DNA from: Adiantum capillus-veneris
Taxonomy: Eukaryota; Streptophyta; Polypodiopsida; Polypodiales; Pteridaceae
Direction: 5' to 3'
NCBI GenBank assembly: GCA_014529385.2
Contig: CM043963.1
Span: 72,881,412-72,945,411, forward strand
DNA: 64,000 nt
The position numbers and the translations under genes are program-made. Below the pieces are notes generated by a model. It worked only from the letters and a program-made list of their open reading frames with translations. It made no database searches and was not told the DNA's origin. Below are positions 49,016-59,490 of this stretch, piece after piece. Within the stretch, counting starts at the first letter, position 1. Each line of letters opens with the position of its first letter.

Positions 49016-51870
49016 AGATGAATTTTGTGTTGTTAGAACTCTGGCCAATATCCTTCATGTCTGTGTATTCCCATGCGAAGACATCTTTGTCGTTCATCAA
49101 CAACATGAACAATAGCTTCTTGAATACTTCATCCCATTTTTTACCAACCTTGACCATCTTGGGATCTATTGATGTACCAAGCTCAGCTCCTACAATTCTT
49201 CTCCTTCCTCTTTTCTACGGGTTTTTCTTTATTGATCTTTGTATCTATTTTAGCCATTACTATGGCTTCCTATCTTGTGTGCTTTTTAACTCTTCCTATT
49301 GTTATTTCTCAATCTATAGCACATGTTCCTTGGTGAGAAGTTGGCCTGATTTTACTTGCTCATGTGGCTTTGCTAGTTGCTCTTGTTGTTGTGCTAGCTA
49401 CTCATGGTGCACTATTAGCACAACTATGTCAAACATGGGTATAGTCTGAGGGATTGCACTCAAAAATTTCTTCTTCTTCTTCTAAGTCTTATACGTCTAT
49501 TATTGCTAAGTTGATGGTTTGAGCCCAAAGTGATTTATGAGCTTGGTCCAAGTTGTCTTTGCGGGCTTTGCTCACCATAGGGATTCTTACCCTCTTTTTC
49601 CCATGCTTGATAATGATTTCATTACAAGGTAAAAAATAACGCCCCTTCCAGAATTTGTAAGTGTAGATGGGTTGGAAAATGTATCTTATCCATAAATCTA
49701 TATGCATAGGATTTGCAACAAATCTTTCATAAGTTTGCCAAAAATGGCACTTTATAGTATATTTTTTGCAAGTTTATCTCCCAAAACCACAAAAGTGTGG
49801 AAATTTTGGGCTAATCTTTGAACAAAGGATTTCTGTGAAATAGCCAAAAGATCTTAAAGACCCTTGAAAAATAGACAGTAGCCTATAAATAGCCAATGGT
49901 TTTTTATTTGCTTCATTATCTCCCTAATCTAGTCTTAACCTAGCTGTTTTGCATGGTATAGGATAAGTTACTTCATCAAGTTGCATTTTCAACACCACAA
50001 AATTTACCTTGTAGGGGAATCCTCATATTATAATGTATTGGTACTTCAATAAATCTTGTGGTGGAAGTCTTCTTTGGTTTTCTATTTTGACTTACTAAGA
50101 AAAATGCTTCCTGTAGTGTTGGTGCACCAATTTTTTGGTAGACTACTTCTAGCAAGATGTTTATACCTAATCCTTGATCAAGTAGCACTTCATTAAATTT
50201 TTTGCCAGCATATGAAACTTTAATGGTGGGAACTCTAAAGTCCGCATCATTTGCCTAAACATTTGCAACATCCTATTTGAGATGCTTAGTCAACAAGTGT
50301 TGTCTAAAATTGAGTACTAAACTTAACAACTTCTATGATGGTATTTACACATTTTCCTTACACAATTTTTCTAAGAAGGTTGTTTGGTTGTCTAGCTTCC
50401 CCTCCTCCTATGAAATAGGGTTGCTTCATTGCTTGGTTTACTTGGTTTTCTTATTGCAATGTTTTCATTTCTAGTGCTATATTGTCCAACTACTGCTAGG
50501 ATTGCCTTCTTATCATCCTTGGTTTTTCCATTTGACGGGACTTTTTTGTCTAGTAGATGCTCTTATAACTGCTAGTACTAGTGGCACTTCCTCTTCTTTT
50601 TGATGTTGCTATGTCACACATAGTGAAAAATCACAAATCATCAACTCCTTGGTTCTCCCTCTAGGGTTTTCTCTTTTTTGGGAAATCTATTGTATGTTTC
50701 ATGGGTTTCATGTATTATTTTCTCCCAACATTCTTGATGTTCGTACAATTGATGAGCATTGTTATGCACTGTTTATGCACTATTGGTTTGGAGGTACTTG
50801 TAGTTTCTTTGTAATTTCTAGGTGGGGGGGTGAACCTTTGAATAGGCATGTCTCTCTATTCCGTGTGTTTTTACGATAGTGCACAATTTGGACCAAACTT
50901 GTGTCCATCTCTAGAACAATATTTGCATCTTTGTAATCTTTGATTTTTTTTACGATACCCTTGTTGCCCCAATATGGCATTGGAAAGTTCTTAGGTGGTC
51001 TATTGAATGGTCTAGAGTGTTGTGTAGGTAAGACGCCTTATATGTGGTGATGTCGTCCTTAGGGTCATAGATCCCACCATGGGGTTGACTCTGGTCTTTG
51101 GATTATACCAATACTAAGAGGTTGAGGGACTATCCTTTCCACATACTAAGCAAGGAGGTTTGTCTTTTTGGGATCAAGGCACTACACCTAGGGTTTTAAG
51201 CTTTTCTAGAAATTTGTCTTAGTTGTCCTCCTTCTCTTTCTTAGACTTCTTCTTCTTGCTCTTGTTGTGCCGGGATAGTTTTTTCTTCTTCCTCTTGTTC
51301 TTGGCTTCACCTTTGAATGTGCCTCCTCATAAGTTTTATTTGTGTCGTTTTTTAAGCTATCAACATCATCTAGGGCTTCTGCCTTCTTTGCAATTGTATT
51401 TGACTTGGTATATCCTAACCTGTTTTCTACCATCTTAGCTTATTCAACAAGATTTTCTAGGCCACATGCAATTCTACATTGGCTATTGTTGTCTTGATGA
51501 GGCCTTGTATCCTTTGAAAAATATTCTACCAACATTTCAATTACTTGTCTATTTGGTCCCTACAATCTCTTCATCAAGCTCCTCTGGGCATAGTCTTTCA
51601 CTAATTGATCTCCTTGCTTGACCTTCTTCAAGACATAACTATGTGTCTAAGTCTATCTAAAAATGATTTGGTTAGCTGGTCCATTAGAAAGTGAATGGGG
51701 TATAGAAGGGCCTCTTTATTTTGAAGTTTAAGGAAATGCTTAAAGCTTAAGCCAAGTTTGAACAAGCCAAACTGCTTGGTCAAACTGGAAAAGTTGTATT
51801 TGTTATGAAGCTTGATGAGTGTCAAACTGTCAAAGATCAACGGCTCAAGGGGATAAGTGTTACACTGATG
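49016..51870 (-). pseudogene. Ty3/gypsy element E, heavily decayed
   Basis: Minus-strand scraps in gypsy order. Gag capsid at about 51,720-51,470 (IKTTIANVELHVA) and a Lys/Arg-rich tail at 51,433-51,206 (VENRLGYTKSN; EEAHSKVKPRTRGRRKN). Protease at 50,188-49,976 (LLDQGLGINILLEVVYQKIG, an LLDxGSG-type active site). A pre-RT region at 49,707-49,489, and at about 49,190-49,030 KDVFAWEYTDMKDIG, the lead into RT. RT itself is missing, where copia C begins. Confidence 0.7.
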
Positions 51871-52210
51871 AACACGGCCTTGGTGGGCGTCAATGTCGAG
51901 CTAGGTTCTAACAAAAAGGGAAAAACGTGTATAGGTGCTCAATTAGGGAAGAATATTTAGTGTTTGGCAGCTTTTCATCTCCCACATGAGACATGAGTCC
52001 CTGAAATGGTATTTCAATCGCATGCCAATCGTTGACGTCATTCAACAACAACAGGAAGGTCAAAGATTACATGTTTTAGGTTTGGGTTCGTTCCAAGTTG
52101 AGTCGCATTTGGCAGGAGACTTGAAAACTCTCAAGTGTATGTTAGGGTGCAAACAAGGTGCAATGATCCTATTTCCATGCATTTATTGATGTCACATCAG
52201 TGAAGTCTCC
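51871..52210. other. Unassigned spacer
   Basis: No gene recognised. It contains the end of gypsy E sequence or flank. Confidence 0.3.
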
Positions 52211-52618
52211 ATGGCAAATGAGGGTGAGGGTGCAAAGGCCAGCAAGTCAAAGGGTGGTAAGGGAAAGGGTGGCAATGTTGCAGTCAACTCTGCAAAAGAT
52301 GTGCCCACTACACAAACAGTGAGTAAAGCACTACAACAATAGTCTTAAGATATCCTCAGTTGTGACCAAAATGTACCCCCTAGTCGAGACATGGATGATC
52401 CAGATTGGAATACTACTCTATTGTATTCCACTGATCAATGTGCATTTGTGGTACCCTTCATGCCCATTTATGAATTCTTGACAACAAGAAAAAGATGGGA
52501 TCTCCAAGCCTTCAAAAATTCCTCAGAGGGCAAAACAATGTGCAAAGAAGAAGAAGGACAAGCTCACACCGAGAGAGCTACGGGCCCAGTAGGAGAGGAG
52601 GACAAAGTACAAAAATGA
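52211..52618 (+). pseudogene. Lys/Gly-rich reading frame upstream of the H3-like ORF
   Basis: The ATG at 52,211 opens a 43-codon frame (ANEGEGAKASKSKGGKGKGG) that ends at TAG 52,340. The same frame reopens after a second stop and runs from ATG 52,391 to 52,618 (DDPDWNTTLLYSTDQCAFVV). The basic start is tail-like, but I cannot assign the protein. It may be an N-terminal part of the H3-like gene or an unrelated relic. Confidence 0.3.
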
Positions 52619-52634
52619 ACCTCCTCAATGTGCC

Positions 52635-52949
52635 ATGCAACTAGCTCCTCCACAACGGCCAAAAACACAAATAAAACGGAGATGGAGGCCAATAACAGTT
52701 GCTTTGAGGGAGATTAGGAAATATCAAAAGAGCAACGTACCTATTATACAAAAAGAAGCCTTCTCTTGGGTGGTGAGAGAGATAATGGACAAATATAGTG
52801 ATTATGTGACCCGCATATTGTGTGCAACTTTATTGGGCCTACAATACACTGACAAGCCCAAGCGCAAAATAGACCCCAGCGGCTTCTACGCCGCCAGGAC
52901 CATGCACACTGAACTCATTCACGAAGAGCAAGCAAGGGGCACCACCTAG
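52635..52949 (+). pseudogene. Histone H3-like (possible CenH3-type) fragment
   Basis: Residues 15-70 of this 104-codon frame align with histone H3: RRWRPITVALREIRKYQKS is the alpha-N region, IIQKEAFSWVVREI is alpha 1, and SDYVTRILCATLLGLQ covers loop 1 and the start of alpha 2. There are 17 residues between REI and the LQ triplet, against 16 in canonical H3; plant CenH3 has this one-residue-longer loop. Similarity stops at codon 70 (52,844), where an LTR-like sequence begins, so the rest of alpha 2, alpha 3 and the C-terminus are missing. Canonical H3 would be nearly identical here, so this is a diverged variant or a decaying copy. Confidence 0.6.
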
Positions 52950-53005
52950 CTTTGAGCGGCTAGGACGCTGACAACAGTGATTAAAATAACAGTAATACAA
53001 CACAC

Positions 53006-53074
<69 letters not shown>

Positions 53075-53172
53075 GTAAATGTAGATGATGAGAACCCCTC
53101 GAGGTGTGAGGGTAATCTTGATTCAAAGTGGTATTTACAGAAAACTTAGCTTCAGCGAGATGGAGACCGTGG
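52850..53172 (-). repeat. LTR fragment, minus orientation, with (AG)n
   Basis: GGGGCACCACCTAG...GGCTAGGACGCT at 52,936-52,969 corresponds, inverted, to GGTCCTAGCC...ACTAGGTGGTGCCC in the gypsy F LTRs, and both families carry an AG/CT run next to it (53,009-53,069 here). It appears to have landed in the H3-like sequence; gypsy F later inserted in its AT repeat (53,174-53,190). Confidence 0.55.
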
Positions 53173-53190
53173 TGATATATATATATATAT

Positions 53191-54479
53191 TGATCTGAGC
53201 CTATCACAAATTTTTGTTTATCATATTTTGTTGGTTTTCCTTGCTTCTAAAGGTTTACAATAAAAGAAAGAGTGAGAACAACCTCTTGGAAAAATTAAAA
53301 AAAATGATTTGATAGGAATTTTTTCTTGACTAGTTCACCGGAGGTGAAAGGTAGAGGGAGAACCTAGTGGTAAAGGGAAGGGAAAATATGTAAATGTGAA
53401 AAGAAAAGATATGATGTGGTTGTGGAGCCATGCACCCATGATTCAAGGGTCATGAGTGGCTCATATCGTCATGGCTTTGGAGCCATATGATGATTCAAAC
53501 AAATGGGACCCAAGTGGAAGACTTGGTAAAGGAAGGAACCAGACACATGATTTTGCTGAATTTTTAAAAAATACTTCCACTACGATCCAAGAAAAGTTGT
53601 CTTCATCAAAGTTGTAGCTGATGAGCTGGAGATTCTGGGCATATTTTTTTTATAATTTTTGCATCTACGGTCTAGGAGATATGGCCAAAATGGCGGACGC
53701 CAGTTTTTTCAACTGTGGTGGAGACCACCCCCTCTACCTTTACACACACACACCCTTCCTTTTCCACATTGAGACCTTCTCTAAAAATCAGCCATTAGTC
53801 TTCTCACCCTCCTCTCCTTCCTCCTCTCTCTCAAGCTCAAAAACCCATCAAAATTCCTCTTCTAATCACCTCTCAAGTCATGCTTAATCTTGTTGTAATT
53901 CATAAGTTCTCTTTCAACCCCTTTCTATTATTACTAGATATGTATTGATTTTATGTAGATTCTTTACATTTTAAAATAAGGAAGCTCTTGGATTCAAGCT
54001 ATGGAGGAAGGAGTGAAGACAACACAAGTGATGATGGAGCTAATTGGTCAACAAATCACTTGGAAGGAGCTTCTTCATTGGTTGAATGTGCCTAATCAAG
54101 CTTCATTTGTACAAATTACACTTGGATCTTAACCTCACTCCTAATCACTCTCTTTCCTATATAAAGAGGCCTTCCCCTTTGTAATTTCAAGCCTCCCTCA
54201 GCCCCATTGAGTCTTTGTATCACTCACCATGAGCCCATAAGCTCATTCATTCACTCTATTCTTGCACATTCTAGAGTGCAAATTGTTTCATGCTAGTAAT
54301 CTCTCCTTCTCTTACTTATGTTAATTAAGAGAAATCTTGTATATATGTGTGAGAGTGCTTGATGTGATCTTGGCTAATCCTTGAGTGGTTTTTTGGTAAT
54401 CTACATGCTATTTGTGTTGGGAGTGTTTGAAGTCATCCATTCCTTGCACACACACTAAGGTTAATGCTTCATTCATAGT

Positions 54480-54549
<70 letters not shown>

Positions 54550-54664
54550 TGTAGCGGTCCTAGCCCACGCTTCCAAGACTAGGTGGTGCCCTTATCTCAT
54601 TTCCCTTGTGGCGCAATGGAGTTTGTTTTGGTGTAGAGGCGGCCATTCCAAATTTCCTTCGTCA
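53191..54664 (+). repeat. 5' LTR of gypsy F
   Basis: Starts TGATCTGAGCCTATC and ends TTTCCTTCGTCA. TATA box at 54,168-54,174 (CCTATATAAAGAGG). It contains a (CT)n run of about 64 bp (54,482-54,546). Confidence 0.9.
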
Positions 54665-54668
54665 TAAA

Positions 54669-54687
54669 TTGGTGCCCCCACGGAGGA
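54669..54687 (+). other. Primer-binding site of gypsy F
   Basis: TTGGTGCCCCCACGGAGGA four bases after the LTR end. It resembles the TTGGTGCC start of some plant gypsy primer sites; the tRNA is not identified. Confidence 0.5.
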
Positions 54688-54714
54688 GTTCTCAAGCAGC
54701 GCTCTATCAATCCT

Positions 54715-55218
54715 ATGAAGGAAGATCCATCAAATTCTCCGAGACTTCCACTATGGTCTCCCCAAGAAGCTCGAGAAAAGAAGCGTCTTTATCGACAAAC
54801 GACACGTATGCGGGTAAAGAGAGTTAACTACACACACCCTTCTTTGCTTCAAGGAAAATCTTGTAGTCATCAAGTCCCTAGGTCAAAAAATTGTGTTGAG
54901 TGCTTTGTGGCTAGTGTGAAGACACTTCCTTTGAAGCCTCGACTTCAGGTGGTGAAAGCACTCTCAAACTCGGGTATTAACAAGTTTTTGGAGGGGGAGC
55001 TACACATCAATGGGGTGCGGTATTGGCAAGAGGCTACATATGGTGATGCACTCCAACTACTACTAGCAAGAAGGCTCAAGGTGGTTGAGAGGGTAGCCAT
55101 CGAACCCTATGAACTCTACAAAGCTGAAGATGGTCACACCAAAGCTAGGCTAATCACTGGTGAGCAAATTCTTCGCATCTCTCAAATGGTGGGATCCAAG
55201 AGAGCTCAACTTCAATGA
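54715..55218 (+). CDS. Gypsy F pre-gag ORF, unknown
   Basis: 167 codons starting 50 bp after the PBS. The first half is basic (EAREKKRLYRQTTRMRVKRV); the second half (GELHINGVRYWQEATYGDAL, ARRLKVVERVAIEPYELYKA) looks globular. I do not recognise it. Ogre-type elements have an extra ORF at this place, function unknown. Confidence 0.5.
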   Translation: MKEDPSNSPRLPLWSPQEAREKKRLYRQTTRMRVKRVNYTHPSLLQGKSCSHQVPRSKNCVECFVASVKTLPLKPRLQVVKALSNSGINKFLEGELHINGVRYWQEATYGDALQLLLARRLKVVERVAIEPYELYKAEDGHTKARLITGEQILRISQMVGSKRAQLQ

Positions 55219-55251
55219 AGTGCTTCATGGAAGCTTGTATTTAATGCACCA

Positions 55252-55461
55252 ATGAATAATCCCATTTTCTACAACTTTCAATCAGTTCAGAATATTAGGG
55301 TGAATGTGCGCATTGATAGAAAGATTTTTTTCCAACAAAGATTGGTCTTCTATTTTGGAGCTGAGAGGTTGAGAGAGATATTGTTGTCCCCTGACCCTAT
55401 AATATTTCCTATTTTGGAGTATAATGTATCTTTTGATGTTCACATCTTCATCTTGCTTTAA
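55252..55461 (+). CDS. Gypsy F small ORF, first of a related pair
   Basis: 69 codons ending ERLREILLSPDPIIFPILEY and VSFDVHIFILL. It resembles the next small ORF over about 35 residues, so the two look like a diverged tandem duplication. No known family. It could be a short expressed protein or an upstream ORF that affects gag translation. Confidence 0.4.
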   Translation: MNNPIFYNFQSVQNIRVNVRIDRKIFFQQRLVFYFGAERLREILLSPDPIIFPILEYNVSFDVHIFILL

Positions 55462-55470
55462 GCATACTCC

Positions 55471-55683
55471 ATGAATCATAGGGATTTATATGGACCTTTC
55501 CAACCTCTTGCTAGACAAACTGTGCATATAATAGCTAGCACAAAGCTTAGGTTCCAAAACATCATAAGGAACTTACTAGGCCCTCGTCGTCTAGCTGAGA
55601 TTAATGCATCTATCAATCCATTTATTCTACCCTTAATAAGATATGATTTGGGCCTAGACGTTTTCATCTTTGTGCTGTATTGA
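55471..55683 (+). CDS. Gypsy F small ORF, second of a related pair
   Basis: 70 codons ending GPRRLAEINASINPFILPLI and LGLDVFIFVLY, parallel to the end of the previous ORF (RLREI...PFILP/PIIFP...DVxIFxL). Its last codons overlap the start of the gag frame (55,680). Confidence 0.4.
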   Translation: MNHRDLYGPFQPLARQTVHIIASTKLRFQNIIRNLLGPRRLAEINASINPFILPLIRYDLGLDVFIFVLY

Positions 55684-56411
55684 GAGGAAGGCAACCCACT
55701 TTTATGATGGCTTTCCCAAATTTTTTTGGGCGTAGTGGGGAAAATGCTGGGGATTTTTTGGATAACTTGGAGATGGCTTTCCTTGTCTCTGGGAGGGATG
55801 ATGAAGCATTGAAATTGAGAGCTTTTCCTTTGGTGCTCAAAGAAGAAGCTAGGGTATGGTTCCAGGCTCTAGATCCAACCCAAAGAATTGATTGGGAGGG
55901 ATTGAAGGCGGCTTTCCTACGAAGATTTCAACGAGCCAATTCGGCAGAAGAACTATGGCAACGGCTTCTGGCCCTTCATCAAGTTGACCCTCATGGTTAT
56001 GCAACCTATGAGGAAGGTTTTCTGAAACTTTGGGGGCAATGGTCAGACTCACTAAACCCTAGTGAGCGAGCTCCCAATTGCCTCCAAAAGGATCGATTTA
56101 TCTCAGGTTTGTACCCCTTGCTAAGGGAGAAGGTAAAAAGAAAATTTCCAAATGCTTTTGAAGATGCCTTAAGAATTGCTAGGGGAAAGAATAGAAAGAT
56201 TCTCTATCAAGCCCAAGCTGGCCAGCTAGCTTTGGGAGGCAATATCACAACTATGGAAGCTTCTCACATACCTCCAAATGTGCCTAATGCACCAGGCCTC
56301 AATAGAGGTCAACAAGAAGATATGCTCCAACAAATAAACAATCTCACAAACCAGCTAGAGGGGTTGAGAGTAAATCTTGTGCAGGGTCAAGCAAGGGAAA
56401 TGTTGTGTTAA
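55680..56411 (+). CDS. Gypsy F gag capsid
   Basis: 243 codons with the retrotransposon gag domain: GENAGDFLDNLEMAFLVSGR, LKEEARVWFQALDP, WEGLKAAFLRRFQ, YATYEEGFLKLWGQW, KDRFISGLYPLLREKVKRKF. Translation probably starts near MMAFPNFFG. The frame stops at TAA 56,409-56,411 inside the zinc knuckle (C*NCGENGH), whose last Cys is also replaced. Confidence 0.85.
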   Translation: MRGRQPTFMMAFPNFFGRSGENAGDFLDNLEMAFLVSGRDDEALKLRAFPLVLKEEARVWFQALDPTQRIDWEGLKAAFLRRFQRANSAEELWQRLLALHQVDPHGYATYEEGFLKLWGQWSDSLNPSERAPNCLQKDRFISGLYPLLREKVKRKFPNAFEDALRIARGKNRKILYQAQAGQLALGGNITTMEASHIPPNVPNAPGLNRGQQEDMLQQINNLTNQLEGLRVNLVQGQAREMLC

Positions 56412-56959
56412 AATTGTGGGGAAAATGGCCACGGCATGTATAATTTCCCTCATCCCAGAAGATATGACTACCTTGTCAGAGGTCCTCGACAACAAGTAAG
56501 TCCTCCCCGTGCTAGAGCTCAAGCACAAGAGCAACCGCAACCTCAAATTTTGCAGCCACCTCGTGCTCAAGCTCAAGCCCCTGCTACTCAACCAAATGTG
56601 AGCATCATAAGGATGGAGGAGGTCCTCAAGGGCAGAAGCAACCAGGAAGAAATAGCTAAAGGGAAGATGAAGATAGATGAAGTGGCTACAATGCCTATCA
56701 AACGTGTGCGTGTCCATGATGAAGTAGGTAAAGAAACAAGCAAGGATGCAAGCAATGAAGCAAGTACATCTCGGGAACTAAAGATGAAGCCAAGAAGAGA
56801 AAGACCCGTACTAGGTCTCAAATTGACATCTCTGATTTCCCTATGGGATCTCGGACACAACCTTATGACTTGACAGCTGATGTGAGTTCTCAAGGACCAG
56901 AGATTACTTGGCCACAACTACTTCATATCTCCCCAAAGCTTTGACGACAATGGTCAAAA
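56412..56959 (+). pseudogene. Gypsy F gag-PR linker
   Basis: A Gln/Pro/Ala-rich low-complexity stretch (PPRARAQAQEQPQPQILQPP) and a basic region rich in Lys and Glu. The frame changes near 56,800 and again before the protease. Confidence 0.6.
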
Positions 56960-57352
56960 ATGGTGAGCACGAGGGCAAAGCGAAGTAAGCTAGTAAGTGT
57001 AATCAAAGCATATGGTCTCAAGGATATAGTGCCTTTGGTGGAGGCTCAAATCAAGGGACAACGGATTCCAAAAACTTACATTGACAGTGGAGCAGAGGTT
57101 TGTGTCATGACAGAAAAGCTAATGAATCAATTGGGTTTAGAGGTAATGGAATCATCAAACTTTAGGGCAAAAATGGCCAATAATGTCTCTGTCACTTGTG
57201 TGGGTGTAGTGAAAGCTTTGAGAGTTTCTGTTTTTGGAATCACTACAGAGGTTGATGCTTATGTGATGCCAGTAAAGGGAGAAGGATACCCCCTTATTTT
57301 AGGACGACCTTGGCTCATGGGTATAGGAGCTAGGCAAGATTGGGCAACATGA
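56960..57352 (+). CDS. Gypsy F protease
   Basis: 130 codons with the retropepsin active site KTYIDSGAEVCVM and the closing motif YPLILGRPWLMGIGARQDW. It would process gag-pol. A TGA (57,350-57,352) separates it from the RT frame. Confidence 0.85.
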   Translation: MVSTRAKRSKLVSVIKAYGLKDIVPLVEAQIKGQRIPKTYIDSGAEVCVMTEKLMNQLGLEVMESSNFRAKMANNVSVTCVGVVKALRVSVFGITTEVDAYVMPVKGEGYPLILGRPWLMGIGARQDWAT

Positions 57353-57355
57353 GAC

Positions 57356-58461
57356 TTGGAGTTGAGGCCTCGCATGGGTGGCCATAGTCGGAAGGTGGTT
57401 TATAACCTAAAGAATGGGCGACAAGAGAACCTTGAACTAGAGACGTCAGCTGATGAGTGGAGCTCAAGTGGATGCTCCTCATCCATGGACGAGGAAGAGA
57501 GTTCAAGTGAAGAGAGTGATAGCACTCTCGAAGTCATGGGCGTCACCATAAAGGAAACTACCTCATCAGAAGACAACCCAAGGATCCAAATGGAGAATGT
57601 GTGGGATGCCAGCCTAGAGGAGATGTTATCCAAGGATATAAAGGAAGAAGAAAAGGAGGGTTATGTAAATGTTCTCAAGAAGCATGCATCATTGTTTATT
57701 TCTGATTACACTCACATTACAGGTGTCACTGCAGTGAAGCATCATATCCATCGAAAAGAAGGGAGCAAGCCAGTAGTACAAAAACTAAGAAGATTAGGAG
57801 TTGTGCAACAAAATGCACTGTTGTCTGAGGTGAAGAGACTCTTAGAAGCAGGATTCATATACCCAGTAGAAGATTCAGAATGGGTCTCCCCAGTAGTGGT
57901 GAGGCCAAAGAAGAATGGTAAATGGCGAGTGTGCGTGGATTACAAGCCACTAAATGCTGCAACAAAGAGGGACCACTTCCCTGTCCCATTTCAAGATGAG
58001 ATTCTAAATGAAGTAGCAGGCCATGAGAGATACACAGTGTGTGATGGCTACCCTGGCTACTTTCAAATACGCATTGCAGAGGAGGACCAGAAAAAGACTA
58101 CTTTCATCACACCATGGGGATGTTTTGCATTCGAGTCATGCCTTTTGGTCTCACCAACGCTCCAGCCACCTTTCAACGATTCATGAACATGGTCTTCCAA
58201 CCTTACTTTGGTAAGTCCATAAGGGTTTTCATAGATGACTTTTGTATTTACAGCTCCAAAAGTATGCATCTCGGCAAGATTGATGAAGGATTTACTCGTT
58301 TAGCTAAGCTGGGTGGACAACTAAACAAGGACAAATGTCACATTGGGGAAAGCAAGGTTACACTATTAGGGCATGTAGTGTCCATTGATGGAATCGAGGT
58401 AGATCCTGAAAAGATAGAAACATTGCTAAATCTACCTTCCCAACTTCCATCAAACAATTAA
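57356..58461 (+). pseudogene. Gypsy F reverse transcriptase
   Basis: An acidic Ser-rich spacer, then HITGVTAVKHHIHRKEGSKP, VVRPKKNGKWRVCVDYKPLN and YFQIRIAEEDQKKTTFITPW. A frameshift near 58,125 leads to VMPFGLTNAPATFQRFMN, catalytic VFIDDFCIYS (about 58,228) and LLGHVVSIDGIEVDPEKI. FIDD replaces the commoner YLDD but is normal in Tat/Athila relatives. Confidence 0.88.
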
Positions 58462-58465
58462 TCTC

Positions 58466-59105
58466 TTCTTGCAAAAGCTAAGATATTTGAGTAGATTCAT
58501 ACACTTACTCTCCCAAGTGATATTTCCTCTACAACAGCTGACTCGTCAAGAGACGCTTGTTTGGAGTGAAGAAAGTGATGGGCATTTTAGAGAGATTAAA
58601 AAAATGTTAGGGTCACTCCCTGTAATCCTCCAACCTTGTTGGGAAGAAACATTCTTTGTAAACCCTAGTGTGGGAGAAGAGGCCATTGGTGCTGCCCTCC
58701 TACAAAAAGATCCAAAAACATCCTTTATGAGGCCTGTGTATTTTGCTAGCCGCCTCATGGAAAACAGAGAAGGCCTACACCCTGATGGAACAGCTAGTGT
58801 TAGCTCTCATGTTTGCGGTAGCCAAATTTTGGCCATACTTGCTGCCGAAGAGGTTTGTAATTATCACTGTGGAGGATATGTTTCCCTATGCACTACAACA
58901 TATGGAAATCTCTGACAAAATAGCAAAGTGGGTGGTGCGACTTCAAGAGTTTGATTATACAATACAGGTTGAAATAACAACTCGAGCATGCTTAGCCGAC
59001 ATTTTAACAAACAAGTGCTATGAAAAAGTTTTCCATTTGAAGAGAAAGGAACTTCCCCACCTCCAGCTCCAGAGGCTTTGTCAATGCTTATCGCCTCTAC
59101 TTTGA
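58466..59105 (+). pseudogene. Gypsy F RNase H (first)
   Basis: RT connection and first RNase H: YLSRFIHLLSQVIFPLQQLT, FVNPSVGEEAIGAALLQKD, PVYFASRLM, then after a frameshift near 58,760 EKAYTLMEQLVLALMFAVAK and IAKWVVRLQEFDYTIQ. The first catalytic Asp of standard RNase H (VDAS-type) is replaced by PSVG, and the part that is usually retained looks inactive, as in other elements with a second RNase H. Confidence 0.75.
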
Positions 59106-59490
59106 TGGAGCATACAAGAGAACCAAGGATAAGGCAACTGCAGGCATCGTGGTCTTATCTCCATTGGGAGAGAGGATCCATGGTGAAGGGATCACTCTAG
59201 AAGATGTCCACTCCAACAATGAAGCAGAATATCATGCTCTAATTCATGGCCTTTGTTGGTGCCTCGATAATTCAATTAAGAGATTAAACGCTTTTGGTGA
59301 CTCCATGCTTTTGGTAAGGCAAATGCAAGGTACATGGGCTTGCAAAAATGCCCATGTCTCTACTAAAATGAGAGAAGCCAAAGATCTTATGAGGAGATTT
59401 AGGGAGGCACAAGTACATCATGTGCCAAGAGACCAGAACAAGCATGCAGACCACCTAGCATCATCAAAGTTAAATGAGTCAATAGTGGGA
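59077..59490 (+). CDS. Gypsy F second RNase H (archaeal-type)
   Basis: YRLYFDGAYKRTKDKATAGI, then VHSNNEAEYHALIHGL, NAFGDSMLLVRQMQGTW and VPRDQNKHADHLAS give the four catalytic acidic residues D, E, D, D of RNase HI. It lies between the first RNase H and integrase, the arrangement of Tat/Ogre gypsy elements. The frame runs on into integrase. Confidence 0.8.

Noticed and set aside
53621-53887. An 88-codon ORF found twice, at 53,621 and 61,279, as a duplicated gene
   Set aside because: Both copies are inside the two LTRs of gypsy F at the same LTR position, so the repetition only reflects LTR identity.
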